DNA of 64,000 nucleotides from Methylobacterium nodulans ORS 2060. GTDB lineage: Bacteria; Pseudomonadota; Alphaproteobacteria; Rhizobiales; Beijerinckiaceae. The stretch lies in assembly GCF_000022085.1 (NCBI RefSeq), contig NC_011894.1, positions 7,301,001-7,365,000 on the forward strand, read 5' to 3'. Both the position numbers and the translations under genes were made by a program. Within the stretch, counting starts at the first letter, position 1; every line of letters begins with the position of its first letter. Of this stretch, positions 15,441 to 25,160 are shown piece by piece. A model generated the notes under the pieces. The model was given only the letters and a program-made list of their open reading frames with translations, was not told where the DNA came from and ran no database searches.

Positions 15441-17452
15441 GCCGCATCCTGATCGCGGTCACGCATCTCCTCGGGGCCGGGCACCTGACCCGGGCGGCGG
15501 CGCTCGCCCGCGCCTTCGCGGGGGCCGGTCATGCGGTCACGCTGGTCTCCGGGGGCATGCCGGCCGCCCTGCCCCGCCTCGACGGAATCCGGTTGCGGCA
15601 ACTGCCGCCGGTGCGGATCGCCGGCACGGCCTTCACGGCGCTGCTCGATCCGGACGGGGCGCCGGTCGGGCCGGACCATCTCGCGGCCCGGCGGGCGGCT
15701 TTGCTCGCGGCCCTGGCGGAGGCCGAGGCCGACGCGGTGATCACCGAGCTCTTCCCCTTCGGCCGCCGGGTGCTCGCCGAAGAGTTCGAGGCGCTGGTGG
15801 CGGCGGCCCGCGCCGCGGCGCCACGCCCGCTCCTCCTCGCCTCCGTGCGCGACGTCCTGGCGCGGCCGAGCCGCCCGGACCGCATCGCCGCGACGCATGC
15901 GCGCCTGTCGGCCTATGACGCGGTGCTGGTCCATGCCGACCCGGCGCTGCTGCCGCTCGACGCCTCCTGGCCGGTCGACGGGGCGATCCGGCCGCTGCTG
16001 CGCTATACGGGTTATGTCGACGAGGCGCCGGCCGCGGTGCTGCCGGTGCCGGAGATCCGGGCCGGCATCGTGGTCTCGGGCGGGTCGAGCGCGGCCGGCC
16101 TGCCGCTGCAGCAGGCGGCGCTCGGCGCCGCGCGGCTCGTGCCGGAGGTCTCCTGGCGGGTGCTGGTCGGCCGGGCGGTTCCGGAGGCCGATCTCGCCGC
16201 GCTGCGGGAGACGGCGCCCGGCAACGTCACGGTGGAGCGGGCGCGGCCCGATTTCCGGGCGCTGCTCGCCGGGGCGGCGCTCTCGGTGAGCCAGGCGGGC
16301 TACAACACCGTCCTGGATCTCCTGCGCAGCGGCTGCCCGGCGCTGCTCGTGCCCTTCGAGGCCGGGCACGAGACCGAGCAGCGGCTGCGGGCCGAGACGC
16401 TGGCGGCCCGCGGTCTCGCCCGGGTGCTGCCGGAGGCGGAGCTGACGGCGGAGCGGCTGGCCGAGGCCGTGGCGGCGCTGCTCGCCGCGCCCGCGGGAGC
16501 GCCCGGCCTCGATCGCCCGCCCGTTGCCCTCGACGGCGCCGCCCGCTCCGTGGCGATCGTGGAGGCCATGCTGGCGGAGCGGACGGCCGCCCTTCCCTCC
16601 ATCCTCCCCGCCCTCGACTGGTCCCCGCTCGATGAGGCCCTCGCGCGCCTCGCCGGTGCGGGCCGCACCCTCACCCTGTGGTGGCGCGACGACGATGCTT
16701 GCGCCCATACGCCCGCCCTCGACCGGCTTCTGGCCCTGAGCCGGCGGACTGGTGTCCCGGTGGCGCTCGCGGCGATCCCGGGCCGCGCCGCGCCGTCCCT
16801 CGCCGCGCGGCTCGCGGCGGAGGACGAGATCGACTGCCTCGTCCACGGGCTGATCCACGAAAACCACGCGCCCGCGGGCAAGAAGGCGGAACTCGGGCCC
16901 CACCGGCCGCCCGCGCTCCTCGAAGACGAGGCGCGCCGGGCGCTCGCGCTGGCGCGGGCGCGGTTCGGGCGCCCGCCCCTGCCCGTGCTGGTGCCGCCCT
17001 GGAACCGGATCGCTCCCGAGCTTCCGCCGGCCCTGCCGGGGCTCGGCTACCGGGGATTCTCCGCCTTCGGCCTGCGCGGGCCGGCTTTGCCCGGCCTGAT
17101 CCAGGTCAACACCCATATCGATCCGGTCGCATGGCACGCGCCCGGGCGGGGCCTCGTCGATCCGGCCGTCCTGCTCCCCCGGGCGGCGGAGACGATTGGG
17201 CAAGCGGCGGAGCGGGACGAGCCGGTCGGCCTCCTCACGCATCATCTCGTGCAGGACGCCGCAACCTGGGCCTTCTGCGCAGCCTTGCTCGAGCGTCTGA
17301 CCCGACATCCGATCGTCGGCATCGCGCGGGCCGCGGCTCTGTTTGCGCCGAAGGCATCGCCCGTGTCACAAACTCACGTTAGGGTCGCCGGGACGCCGCG
17401 GGACCCGCCCTCGGCCGAGGACGACCCGAAGGGACGAAAAGCACCAGGATGA
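15437..17452 (+). CDS. Glycosyltransferase fused to polysaccharide-deacetylase-like domain
   Basis: The 671 residues combine two enzymes. Residues 1 to about 390 form a MurG-like transferase with the loop THLLGAGHLTRA and the C-terminal SQAGYNTVLDLLRSGCPALLVPF, close to the first gene of the cluster. Residues about 410-640 resemble the NodB-type deacetylase fold: WWRDDDACAHTPALDRLL (acidic metal and base motif), VHGLIHENH (metal His pair), VPPWNRIAP and LTHHLV. It overlaps the gene before it by four bases and the ABC ATPase gene after it by four (ATGA). Transfer and deacetylation of one sugar unit is the simplest reading. The last 30 residues are low complexity. Confidence 0.82.
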   Translation: MSRILIAVTHLLGAGHLTRAAALARAFAGAGHAVTLVSGGMPAALPRLDGIRLRQLPPVRIAGTAFTALLDPDGAPVGPDHLAARRAALLAALAEAEADAVITELFPFGRRVLAEEFEALVAAARAAAPRPLLLASVRDVLARPSRPDRIAATHARLSAYDAVLVHADPALLPLDASWPVDGAIRPLLRYTGYVDEAPAAVLPVPEIRAGIVVSGGSSAAGLPLQQAALGAARLVPEVSWRVLVGRAVPEADLAALRETAPGNVTVERARPDFRALLAGAALSVSQAGYNTVLDLLRSGCPALLVPFEAGHETEQRLRAETLAARGLARVLPEAELTAERLAEAVAALLAAPAGAPGLDRPPVALDGAARSVAIVEAMLAERTAALPSILPALDWSPLDEALARLAGAGRTLTLWWRDDDACAHTPALDRLLALSRRTGVPVALAAIPGRAAPSLAARLAAEDEIDCLVHGLIHENHAPAGKKAELGPHRPPALLEDEARRALALARARFGRPPLPVLVPPWNRIAPELPPALPGLGYRGFSAFGLRGPALPGLIQVNTHIDPVAWHAPGRGLVDPAVLLPRAAETIGQAAERDEPVGLLTHHLVQDAATWAFCAALLERLTRHPIVGIARAAALFAPKASPVSQTHVRVAGTPRDPPSAEDDPKGRKAPG

Positions 17453-19323
17453 CGGCACCACTCCTGTCGATCCGCGATCTCACGGTCGACTTCTCGGCCG
17501 ATACCGGAGCCTTCCGGGCGGTCGACGGGCTGTCTCTCGACGTGCCGGCCGGCCGCACCGTCGCCCTCGTGGGCGAATCCGGCTCGGGCAAGTCGGTGAC
17601 CGCGCAGGCCATCCTGCGCATCCTGCCGAAGGCCGCCCGCATCACCGGCGGCGCCATCCGGTTCGACGATCTCGCATCCCCGAAGCCCGTCGAAATCGCC
17701 CGGCTCGGGACCGATTCGGCGGAGATGCGCAGCCTGCGCGGCGGGCGCATCGCGATGATCTTCCAGGAGCCGATGACCTCGCTGTCGCCCCTCCACACGG
17801 TGGGCGACCAGGTCACGGAGGCGCTGCGGCTCCACGCCGACGTCTCGGGCGAGGAGGCGCGCCAGCGCGCCATGCAGGTCTTCGAGCGTGTCGGCTTCCC
17901 CGATCCGAAGCGGGCGCTCGTCACCTATCCGTTCGAGCTCTCGGGCGGCCTGCGCCAGCGCGCCATGATCGCCATGGCGCTCATCACCAGGCCCGCCCTG
18001 CTCATCGCGGACGAGCCGACCACGGCCCTCGACGTCACCACCCAGGCCCAGATCCTCGACCTCCTGCGGGAACTGCAGGCCGAGACCGGCATGGCGATGC
18101 TCCTCATCACCCACGACCTCGGGGTCGTCGCCAATATGGCGGACGAGGTGGTGGTGCTCTACCGGGGCCGCGTGATGGAGGCGGGCTCGCGCGAGGACAT
18201 CTTCCGCCGGCCAGGCCATCCCTACCTCCAGGCGCTGATGCGGGCGGTGCCGCGCTTCCACATGGCGGAGGGCGAGCGGCTGACCCCGATCCGCGAGGTG
18301 AAGAGCGCGGTGCTTGCCCGCAAGGCCGGCGAGCCGCACCGACCCGATCCGGACGGGCCGCTCCTCTCGATCGCCGATATCCGCAAGTCCTACACCCTGC
18401 GGTCGGGCTGGTTCAGCGGCAAGGTCCGGCGCATCGACGCGGTCCGGGGCGTGAGCCTCGACCTGTGGCCGTGCCGGACGCTGGGCCTCGTCGGCGAGTC
18501 GGGCTGCGGCAAGACCACCCTGTCGAAGATCGTCATGCGGGCGATCAGTCCCGATGCCGGCACGGTGCGCTTCGACGACGGCTCCGGGCGCGGCCCGCGG
18601 GACGTCTTCGCCCTCAAGGACAAGGAGCTGAAGGATTTCCGCCGCGCGGTGCAGTTCGTCTTCCAGGATCCGTTCTCCTCGCTCAACCCGCGGATGACGG
18701 TCTACGAGATCCTGACCGAGCCCCTGCGCATCCACGGCGTCGGCACGCCGGACGAGCGCTACGAGCGGGCGAAGGAACTGCTCGACATGGTCGGGCTCGA
18801 CCCGCGCTCCCTGCGCCGCTACCCGCACGCCTTCTCGGGCGGGCAGCGCCAGCGCCTCGGCATCGCGCGGGCGCTCGCGCTCAAGCCCCGGGTGCTGCTC
18901 TGCGACGAGCCGGTCTCGGCCCTCGACGTGTCGGTCCAGGCGCAGGTGCTCAACCTGCTCAAGGACCTGCAGGCGAGCCTCGGCATCGCCTACATGTTCG
19001 TCTCCCACAACCTCGCGGTGGTCGACTACATCGCCGACACCATCGCGGTGATGTGCCGGGGCTTCATCGTGGAGGAGGCCCCCAAGGCGGCCCTGTTCCG
19101 CAACCCGGTCCATCCCTACACGCGGGCGCTCCTCGCCGCCGTGCCGGAGCCCGACCTCGACCATCCCCTCGACCTCAAGCTCCTGATGAGCGATCGCTTC
19201 TCCGACCCGGCCCTCTGGCCCGAGCCCTTCCGGCTCGCCGGGCCCGAGACCGGCATCATGCAGGAAGTGTCGCCCGGCCATTGCGTGCGCGTCGCCGGGC
19301 CGGCCCTGCGGCGGGCCGCCTGA
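17449..19323 (+). CDS. Oligopeptide ABC transporter, double ATP-binding protein
   Basis: This 624-residue protein fuses two Opp/Dpp-type ATPases. The first half has Walker A GESGSGKS, signature LSGGLRQRA and Walker [13 protein letters not shown]. The second half has [17 protein letters not shown] and [11 protein letters not shown], followed by the C-terminal peptide-transporter tail ([20 protein letters not shown]). The first signature has LSGGL in place of LSGGQ, a mild deviation. It powers import of peptides with the binding protein and two permeases downstream (20333-24386). A methyltransferase gene lies between. It is translationally coupled to the gene before it, tying the transporter operon to the glycan cluster. 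Confidence 0.93.
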   Translation: MTAPLLSIRDLTVDFSADTGAFRAVDGLSLDVPAGRTVALVGESGSGKSVTAQAILRILPKAARITGGAIRFDDLASPKPVEIARLGTDSAEMRSLRGGRIAMIFQEPMTSLSPLHTVGDQVTEALRLHADVSGEEARQRAMQVFERVGFPDPKRALVTYPFELSGGLRQRAMIAMALITRPALLIADEPTTALDVTTQAQILDLLRELQAETGMAMLLITHDLGVVANMADEVVVLYRGRVMEAGSREDIFRRPGHPYLQALMRAVPRFHMAEGERLTPIREVKSAVLARKAGEPHRPDPDGPLLSIADIRKSYTLRSGWFSGKVRRIDAVRGVSLDLWPCRTLGLVGESGCGKTTLSKIVMRAISPDAGTVRFDDGSGRGPRDVFALKDKELKDFRRAVQFVFQDPFSSLNPRMTVYEILTEPLRIHGVGTPDERYERAKELLDMVGLDPRSLRRYPHAFSGGQRQRLGIARALALKPRVLLCDEPVSALDVSVQAQVLNLLKDLQASLGIAYMFVSHNLAVVDYIADTIAVMCRGFIVEEAPKAALFRNPVHPYTRALLAAVPEPDLDHPLDLKLLMSDRFSDPALWPEPFRLAGPETGIMQEVSPGHCVRVAGPALRRAA

Positions 19324-20216
19324 TGCCCCCCGCCTCGGCCCTCCGCCCGCATCCTCTGCTGGAGCGCCTGCGGCGCCGGCTGCTCGGCCCCCTGTTCGAC
19401 CGGCTCGGCTACGACCTGGTCCCGGCGGTGCCGGACTGGACGCACCGGCCCCTGTCCCGGCGCGAGACCGAGGCGCTGATCGGTTCCGCCGCGGTGCGGC
19501 TCGACGCGGATCTGGCGGCCTGCGGCCTCGCCCTGCCGGGCGGGGCGTGGCCGGAAGTGGCAGCCTTCTGGGACCTGATCGGGACCGCGCCCGTGGCGCA
19601 GCGCCGGGGCGGCAACGGCTTCAACGGCGCGCTCCAGCTCTACGTCCTGATGCGGGCGCTGCGGCCCCGCATCGTGATCGAATCGGGCGTGTTCCGCGGC
19701 CTCACCACCTGGATCGCCCGGCAGGCCTGCCCGGAGGCCGAGATCCTCTGCTTCGACCCGGACCTCTCGGGCCTGCGCTACCGCGATCCCGGAGCGCGCT
19801 ACCACGCCCGCGACTGGTCGGCCTGCGACCTCGCGGGGCTCGACCTCGCGCAGGCGGTCGGCTTCTTCGACGACCACATCAGCCAGGCGCGCCGGGTGGT
19901 GGAGGCGCGGGCGCGGGGCATCACCCGGCTGATCTTCGACGACGACGCGGCCGCCCACCGCCTGCATGCCCATGGCGGCCCCGCCTTCCCGACCATCGCG
20001 ATGCTGATGGACGCGGCGGCCGGGCCGGAGCCGGTGCGCTGGCGGCGCAACGGGCGGGAATTCGTCTATCGGCCCGACGATCCGGAGGCCCGCGCGGCCC
20101 GCGCGGTGATCGCCGCTTCCCATGCCTTCGACGACCTGCACGCCGCCACCGGCTACTCCCCGGCGCGGATCACCTACGTGGCGCTGGCGCCACCCGGTTC
20201 GGGAGACTCGACATGA
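19323..20216 (+). CDS. Class I SAM-dependent methyltransferase-like protein
   Basis: This 297-residue protein has a Rossmann-type motif, RIVIESGVFRGLTTWIARQA, with an acidic strand end at ILCFDPD and a later IFDDDAAAHR. This is the pattern of methyltransferases near the cephalosporin-hydroxylase or TylF group that often accompany glycan genes. ATG 19323 shares its A with the preceding TGA stop. The larger frame extending upstream overlaps the ATPase gene in another frame and is not real. It overlaps the next frame by four bases. Its place inside a transporter operon is unusual. An activity on the glycan made by the upstream cluster is possible. Confidence 0.75.
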   Translation: MPPASALRPHPLLERLRRRLLGPLFDRLGYDLVPAVPDWTHRPLSRRETEALIGSAAVRLDADLAACGLALPGGAWPEVAAFWDLIGTAPVAQRRGGNGFNGALQLYVLMRALRPRIVIESGVFRGLTTWIARQACPEAEILCFDPDLSGLRYRDPGARYHARDWSACDLAGLDLAQAVGFFDDHISQARRVVEARARGITRLIFDDDAAAHRLHAHGGPAFPTIAMLMDAAAGPEPVRWRRNGREFVYRPDDPEARAARAVIAASHAFDDLHAATGYSPARITYVALAPPGSGDST

Positions 20217-20332
20217 GGCTGTGGCGCAGGAGCCCGTTTCTCCTGCCGCGGGATCGAGCGCGGGACGGGCCGGCTCATCCGGACACCGGCAGGCTCGACC
20301 CACCTCGGCACGAGAAGCACGGAGGCTTCCGG

Positions 20333-22207
20333 GTGCGGAGCTGCATTCCGATCGTGGCCGCCGCGCTCCTCGCCCTCCTCCCCGCCCTCGCCCGTGCCGC
20401 CGACGAGCCTCCTGCCGCCGAGCGTCTTCCCTCGGAGCCCCTCGTCGTCGATCTCGCGGCCGAAGGCCGGCAGGTGGGCAAGCCCGGGGGCGAGATCGTC
20501 ACCCTGGTCGCCAAGCCGCGGGACATCCGCTACATCTCGGCCTACGCCTATACGCGCCTCGTCGGCTACGACGCCAAGCTCACGCTGCGGCCCGATCTGC
20601 TGGCGCGGTTCGAGGCCCAGGACGATAAGGTCTTCACCTTCACGCTGCGGGCCGGCCATCGCTGGTCGGACGGGCAGCCCTTCACGGCGGAAGACTTCCG
20701 CTACTGGTGGGAGGACGTGGCCCTCAACAAGGATCTGAGCCCGTCCGGCCCGCCGGAATTCATGCTCGTCGACGGGCAGCCGCCCCGCTTCGAGGTGCTC
20801 GATCCGCTGCATGTCCGCTACACCTGGGAGAAGCCCAACCCGCGCTTCCTGCCCGAACTCGCCTCGCCGCGGGATCCCTTCATCTACCGGCCGGCGCATT
20901 ACCTGAAGCAGTTCCACGCCCGCTACGCCCCCAAGAAGGACCTTGATGCCGCGGTCAAGCAGCAGAAGGTCAAGGGCTGGGCCGCCCTGCACAACCGGCT
21001 CGACGGGATGTTCGAGCAGACGAACCCGGACCTGCCCACGCTCCAGCCCTGGCGCGTCACCAACACGGCGCCCGCCGCCAGGTTCGTGTTCGTGCGCAAC
21101 CCCTACTACCACCGGGTCGACAGCCAGGGGCAGCAGCTTCCCTATCTCGACCGGGTGCTGATGGACGTCGCGGCGGGCGGCCTCTTCGCCGCCAAGGCCA
21201 ATGCGGGCGAGGCCGACCTGCTGTTCCGCGGCCTCACCATGGAGGACATCCCGATCCTGCGGGAGGGCGAGCAGGCCAAGGGCTACCGCACCCACCTGTG
21301 GCCCACCGCCCGCGGCTCCGAGATCGCCCTCTACCCCAACCTCACCACCGCCGACCCGGTCTGGCGCAAGCTCAACCGCGACGTGCGCTTCCGCCGCGCC
21401 CTGTCGCTCGCCATCGACCGGCGCACCCTCAACAACGCGCTCCTGTTCGGTCTCGGCACCGAGGGCAACGACACCGTCGTGGAGGGCAGCCCCCTCTACA
21501 AGCCGGAATACCGGACCCTCTATGCCGGCTACGACCCCGACGAGGCCTCCCGCCTCCTCGATGCGGTCGGCCTCACGCAGCGCAACGGCGCCGGCATCCG
21601 GCTGCTGCCGGACGGGCGGGAGCTCGAGATCGTCGTCGAGACCGACGGCGAGAGCCTGCTCCTCACCGATGGGCTGACCCTGATCGCCGAGTTCTGGCGC
21701 GAGGTCGGGGTCAAGCTCTTCGTCAAGCCGCAGGACCGCACGGTGCTGCGCAACCGCGCCTATGCGGGGCTGACCACGATGGCGGCGGCCCAGGGGCTCG
21801 ACCTCGCGATCCCCACCGCCGAGATGCCGCCGGACGAACTCGCCCCCGTCCACCAGGACTCCTATGCGTGGCCCAAATGGGGGCAGTTCGCGGAGACGAA
21901 GGGGCGCGAGGGCGAACCCTGCGACCTGCCCGAGGCGAAGGCCCTCATCGATCTCAACGCCCAGTGGATGGAGACGGGCGATGCCGCCCTGCAGGCCCGG
22001 ATCTGGGGCGAGATGCTGCAAAACCGGGCCGAGAACCAATGGGTGATCGGCACCGTCTCGGGGGCGCTGCAGCCCGTCGTCGCCAAGACCCGCCTCCTCA
22101 ACCTGCCCGACAAGGCGACCTACAGCTGGAAGCCGACCGCGATGATCGGGGTCTACCGCATGGACGAGTTCTTCTGGGGGCCGGACCGCAAGGAGGCTGC
22201 GCGGTGA
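20333..22207 (+). CDS. Periplasmic peptide-binding protein of ABC transporter
   Basis: This is a solute-binding protein of the SBP_bac_5 family (DppA/OppA type), 624 residues from GTG 20333. That start is preceded by GGAGG and opens directly with a signal peptide (SCIPIVAAALLALLPALARA). An in-frame ATG at 20213 overlaps the upstream stop but would add 40 non-signal residues. Family landmarks are TLRPDLLARFEAQDDKVFTF, RWSDGQPFTAEDFRYWW and FRRALSLAIDRRTLN. It delivers peptides or similar solutes to the two permeases that follow. The ligand cannot be deduced. The permease start overlaps its stop. Confidence 0.9.
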   Translation: MRSCIPIVAAALLALLPALARAADEPPAAERLPSEPLVVDLAAEGRQVGKPGGEIVTLVAKPRDIRYISAYAYTRLVGYDAKLTLRPDLLARFEAQDDKVFTFTLRAGHRWSDGQPFTAEDFRYWWEDVALNKDLSPSGPPEFMLVDGQPPRFEVLDPLHVRYTWEKPNPRFLPELASPRDPFIYRPAHYLKQFHARYAPKKDLDAAVKQQKVKGWAALHNRLDGMFEQTNPDLPTLQPWRVTNTAPAARFVFVRNPYYHRVDSQGQQLPYLDRVLMDVAAGGLFAAKANAGEADLLFRGLTMEDIPILREGEQAKGYRTHLWPTARGSEIALYPNLTTADPVWRKLNRDVRFRRALSLAIDRRTLNNALLFGLGTEGNDTVVEGSPLYKPEYRTLYAGYDPDEASRLLDAVGLTQRNGAGIRLLPDGRELEIVVETDGESLLLTDGLTLIAEFWREVGVKLFVKPQDRTVLRNRAYAGLTTMAAAQGLDLAIPTAEMPPDELAPVHQDSYAWPKWGQFAETKGREGEPCDLPEAKALIDLNAQWMETGDAALQARIWGEMLQNRAENQWVIGTVSGALQPVVAKTRLLNLPDKATYSWKPTAMIGVYRMDEFFWGPDRKEAAR

Positions 22208-23229
22208 TCCGTTACCTGCTGCGGCGCATCCTCACCATGGCGCTGACGCTGCTCGTCATCTCGGCCCTGGTCTTCTTCATCATCAAGCTGCCGCCGGGCG
22301 ACTTCCTGACGAACCAGATCGCCGAGCTGCGCTCGCAGGGCGAGGCCGCCTCGGTCGCCAAGGCGCAGTTCCTGATGCAGCAATACGGGCTCGACCGGCC
22401 GGTCTGGGAACAGTACCTGCGCTGGATCGGGGTCTGGCCGAACCCGGACGGCGCCTTCAACGGCCTCATCCAGGGCAATTGGGGCTGGTCCTTCGAGTAT
22501 GACCGGCCGGTGCGCGAGGTGGTGGGGGACGCCCTCTGGCTGACCCTGGTGGTCAACCTCGCGGTGGTGATCTTCGTCCACCTCGTCTCGATCCCGATCG
22601 CGATCTACTCGGCGACCCGGCAATATTCGCTCGGCGACTACATCGCGACCTTCATCGGCTATCTCGGGCTGGCGACGCCCTCCTTCCTGCTCGCCCTGAT
22701 CATGCTGTTCTACGCCAATCGCTGGCTCGGGATCTCGATCGGCGGGCTCTACGACAGCACCTATGCGGGCCAGCCCTGGACCTGGGAGAAGGTGCAGTCG
22801 CTCCTCGCCCATCTGGTCGTGCCGACGCTGGTGATCGGTCTCGGGGGCACCGCCGCCATGATCCGGCGCATGCGGGCCAACCTCCTCGACGAACTCGCCA
22901 AGCAGTACGTCATCACCGCCAAGGCCAAGGGCCTGCCCCCGACCCGGGCGCTGCTCAAGTACCCGTTCCGGATGTCCCTCAACCCCTTCATCGCCGATAT
23001 CGGCAACCTGCTGCCGCACCTCGTCTCGGGCTCGGTGCTGGTCTCGCTGGTCCTGAGCCTGCCGACGGTCGGGCCGATCCTGCTCGCGGCGCTCAAGAGC
23101 CAGGACCAGTTCCTGGCGGGCTTCATCCTGATGTTCGTGGCCGTTCTCACCGTGATCGGGATGCTGATCTCCGATCTGCTGCTCGCCTGGCTCGATCCAC
23201 GCATCCGCCTCGGAGGCTCGGGCCGATGA
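22204..23229 (+). CDS. Peptide ABC transporter permease (first)
   Basis: This 341-residue integral membrane protein of the DppB/OppB type starts at a GTG overlapping the binding-protein stop (GTGA). The N-terminal segment YLLRRILTMALTLLVISALVFF is typical. The EAA-like coupling region appears as ITAKAKGLPPTRALLKYPFR, which contacts the ATPase. Six membrane segments can be traced. A long periplasmic stretch after the first segment (about 35-100) is somewhat larger than in E. coli DppB. It pairs with the next permease to form the channel. Confidence 0.92.
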   Translation: MIRYLLRRILTMALTLLVISALVFFIIKLPPGDFLTNQIAELRSQGEAASVAKAQFLMQQYGLDRPVWEQYLRWIGVWPNPDGAFNGLIQGNWGWSFEYDRPVREVVGDALWLTLVVNLAVVIFVHLVSIPIAIYSATRQYSLGDYIATFIGYLGLATPSFLLALIMLFYANRWLGISIGGLYDSTYAGQPWTWEKVQSLLAHLVVPTLVIGLGGTAAMIRRMRANLLDELAKQYVITAKAKGLPPTRALLKYPFRMSLNPFIADIGNLLPHLVSGSVLVSLVLSLPTVGPILLAALKSQDQFLAGFILMFVAVLTVIGMLISDLLLAWLDPRIRLGGSGR

Positions 23230-24386
23230 ACCTGGAAGTCCGCCCGCGCCACTTCGTCGATCCGGCGCCCTTCGATCCGGGCCGCACCGAGCCGCTGGGG
23301 GCGGAGAGCGAGGTCTTCGACCGCGCCTCCTCCTGGCGGCTCACCTGGTGGAAGTTCCGCAAGCACAAGGTGGCGGTGGCGGCCGGCCTCGTGCTGCTCC
23401 TGTTCTACGGGCTCATCCCCTTCGTGGAGGTGCTGGCCCCCTACAACCCGGCCAAGCGCCACGGCGACTTCCTCTATGCGCCGCCGCAGAAAGTGTATCT
23501 GTTCCACGAGGGCCGCTTCGTCGGCCCCTATACCCATCCCTACACGTTCACCTTCAACCTTGAGAGCTTCCACCGGGAGTACACTATCGACCGCACGGTG
23601 GTGCAGAAGCTGCGCTTTCTCTGCCGGGGCGAAGCTTACGAGTTCTGGGGGCTGTGGAAGACGGATTGGCATGTGGTCTGCCCGCCCGAGGGCGGCACGC
23701 TGTTCCTCGCCGGCACCGACCGGCTCGGGCGCGATCTGTTCTCGCGCATCGTGTCGGGCGCGCGCATCTCGCTCACCGTCGGCATCGTGGGCATCGCGGT
23801 GTCCTTCGCGCTCGGGCTCTTCTTCGGGGGACTCGCGGGCTATCTCGGCGGCTGGGTCGACAACCTCGTGCAGCGGCTGATCGAGATCCTGCGCTCGCTG
23901 CCGGAGCTGCCCCTCTGGCTCGCCCTCTCGGCGGCCCTGCCGCCGAACTGGAGCCCGATCCTGGTCTTCTTCGGCATCACGCTGATCCTCGGCCTCCTCG
24001 ACTGGCCGGGGCTCGCCCGCGCCGTGCGCTCGAAGCTCCTGGCCCTGCGCGAGGAGGATTACGTGCGGGCCGCCGAGCTGATGGGCGCCTCGAAGGCGCG
24101 GATCATCGGCCGGCACCTGATCCCGAACTTCATGAGCCACCTGATCGCTTCGGCGACCCTGTCCATCCCCTCGATGATCTTAGGGGAGACCGCCCTGTCC
24201 TTCCTGGGGCTCGGCCTGCGGCCCCCGGTGACGAGCTGGGGCGTGCTGCTCAACGAGGCGCAGAACCTCGCGGCGGTGCAGCTCCATCCCTGGCTGCTGC
24301 TGCCGATCCTGCCGGTGGTGTTGGTGGTGCTCGCCTTCAACTTCCTGGGCGACGGCCTGCGCGACGCCGCAGATCCCTACCACTGA
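23226..24386 (+). CDS. Peptide ABC transporter permease (second)
   Basis: This 386-residue membrane protein is of the DppC/OppC type. The usual short linker after the first membrane segment is replaced by a long periplasmic insertion (about residues 75-155, with aromatic and charged residues and two cysteines) before GTDRLGRDLFSRIVSGAR, the conserved start of the core domain. The coupling helix is RAAELMGASKARIIGRHLIP. It ends the operon. The insertion could help dock a dedicated binding protein. Start and stop overlap the previous gene by four bases. Confidence 0.92.
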   Translation: MNLEVRPRHFVDPAPFDPGRTEPLGAESEVFDRASSWRLTWWKFRKHKVAVAAGLVLLLFYGLIPFVEVLAPYNPAKRHGDFLYAPPQKVYLFHEGRFVGPYTHPYTFTFNLESFHREYTIDRTVVQKLRFLCRGEAYEFWGLWKTDWHVVCPPEGGTLFLAGTDRLGRDLFSRIVSGARISLTVGIVGIAVSFALGLFFGGLAGYLGGWVDNLVQRLIEILRSLPELPLWLALSAALPPNWSPILVFFGITLILGLLDWPGLARAVRSKLLALREEDYVRAAELMGASKARIIGRHLIPNFMSHLIASATLSIPSMILGETALSFLGLGLRPPVTSWGVLLNEAQNLAAVQLHPWLLLPILPVVLVVLAFNFLGDGLRDAADPYH

Positions 24387-24439
24387 GCCCCTTTCGGCCC
24401 CGCGAACCTCATCCCCCGCGGGGCCGGGGTGACTGCGCC

Positions 24440-24634
24440 TTAGTTCTGGGCCTGCGCGGCGTCGAGGGACGCCAGTTCGCTGCGCGCCTGGGCGATCAGG
24501 CGGGCGTGCTGGAGCTGCAGGGCGCGGCTGTTGGCGCCCTGGCCGGCGGAGCTGCGGATCTCGGCGAGCGCCCGTTCGTAGTCCTGAAGCTGAGCTTCGA
24601 TGCGACGGCGACGTTCCGCGATGCTGTACGGCAT
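24440..24634 (-). CDS. Small hypothetical helical protein
   Basis: This 64-residue protein starts at ATG 24634 (MPYSIAERRRR) after a GGGGAAA-type ribosome-binding site. A longer frame to 24691 adds a low-complexity stretch. It is rich in Arg, Gln, Ala and Leu and predicted as one or two amphipathic helices. There is no signal peptide and no motif I recognise. It is convergent with the peptide transporter operon. Confidence 0.6.
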   Translation of the reverse strand: MPYSIAERRRRIEAQLQDYERALAEIRSSAGQGANSRALQLQHARLIAQARSELASLDAAQAQN

Positions 24635-24797
24635 TCCGGTTTCCCCTTGATTGGTCGAGGCGCGGCCGCCGGAACGGCCGAGCTCGTCCAACCATGGCCA
24701 TCAGTGGGGCGGGAATGCGGCAGGCCGCTCCGGCGCAGCCACGAATGGGGCGAAGGCCACCGGGAAGGGCCGGCGCGGCGCCGGCCCCGGGAACGGC

Positions 24798-25073
24798 TCA
24801 GTAGCGGTAGAAGCCGCGGCGGTGGGGATGGCCGTAGAAGCCGTGATGATGGCGGCGGTACCCGTAGGCGCGGCCGTAGGGCGGCCCGAAGCGGCGATAG
24901 CCGTAGGGGCGGCCCCAATGGTGGTGGTGCCGGCGATAGTAGCCGTACTGCGCCCAGGCGGTGGGACCCGGCGCGGCTGCGGGAGCGGAGAGGGGCGCGG
25001 CGGTCGCGGCTTGCGGCGCGAGAGCGGCACCGCCCAGCACCAGGCCGGCGGCCAGGATCACGGTCTTCAGCAC
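24798..25073 (-). CDS. Small secreted Gly/Tyr/His-rich protein
   Basis: This 91-residue product starts at a GTG (25073) after a GGAG site and opens with a signal peptide (KTVILAAGLVLGGAALA, cleavage near ATAAP). The mature part is made of short Gly-Tyr-Arg-His repeats such as YRRHHHHWGRPYGYRR. Such small secreted proteins are common in Methylobacterium and relatives. Metal binding by the His clusters is plausible but unproved. An ATG at 25154 would add 27 residues without signal features. Confidence 0.7.
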   Translation of the reverse strand: MLKTVILAAGLVLGGAALAPQAATAAPLSAPAAAPGPTAWAQYGYYRRHHHHWGRPYGYRRFGPPYGRAYGYRRHHHGFYGHPHRRGFYRY

Positions 25074-25160
25074 GTGGGAGAACTCCTGCGTGAGGGGTGA
25101 CGCGCTCCAGGGGAGCGCGAGTGCCCACAACGCGCGAGGCGGGCTTCGGTTCACTGCGCC

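Noticed and set aside
20213..20332. Longer start for the peptide-binding protein
   Set aside because: It adds 40 residues before the signal peptide and has no better ribosome-binding site, though its overlap with the previous stop keeps it possible.
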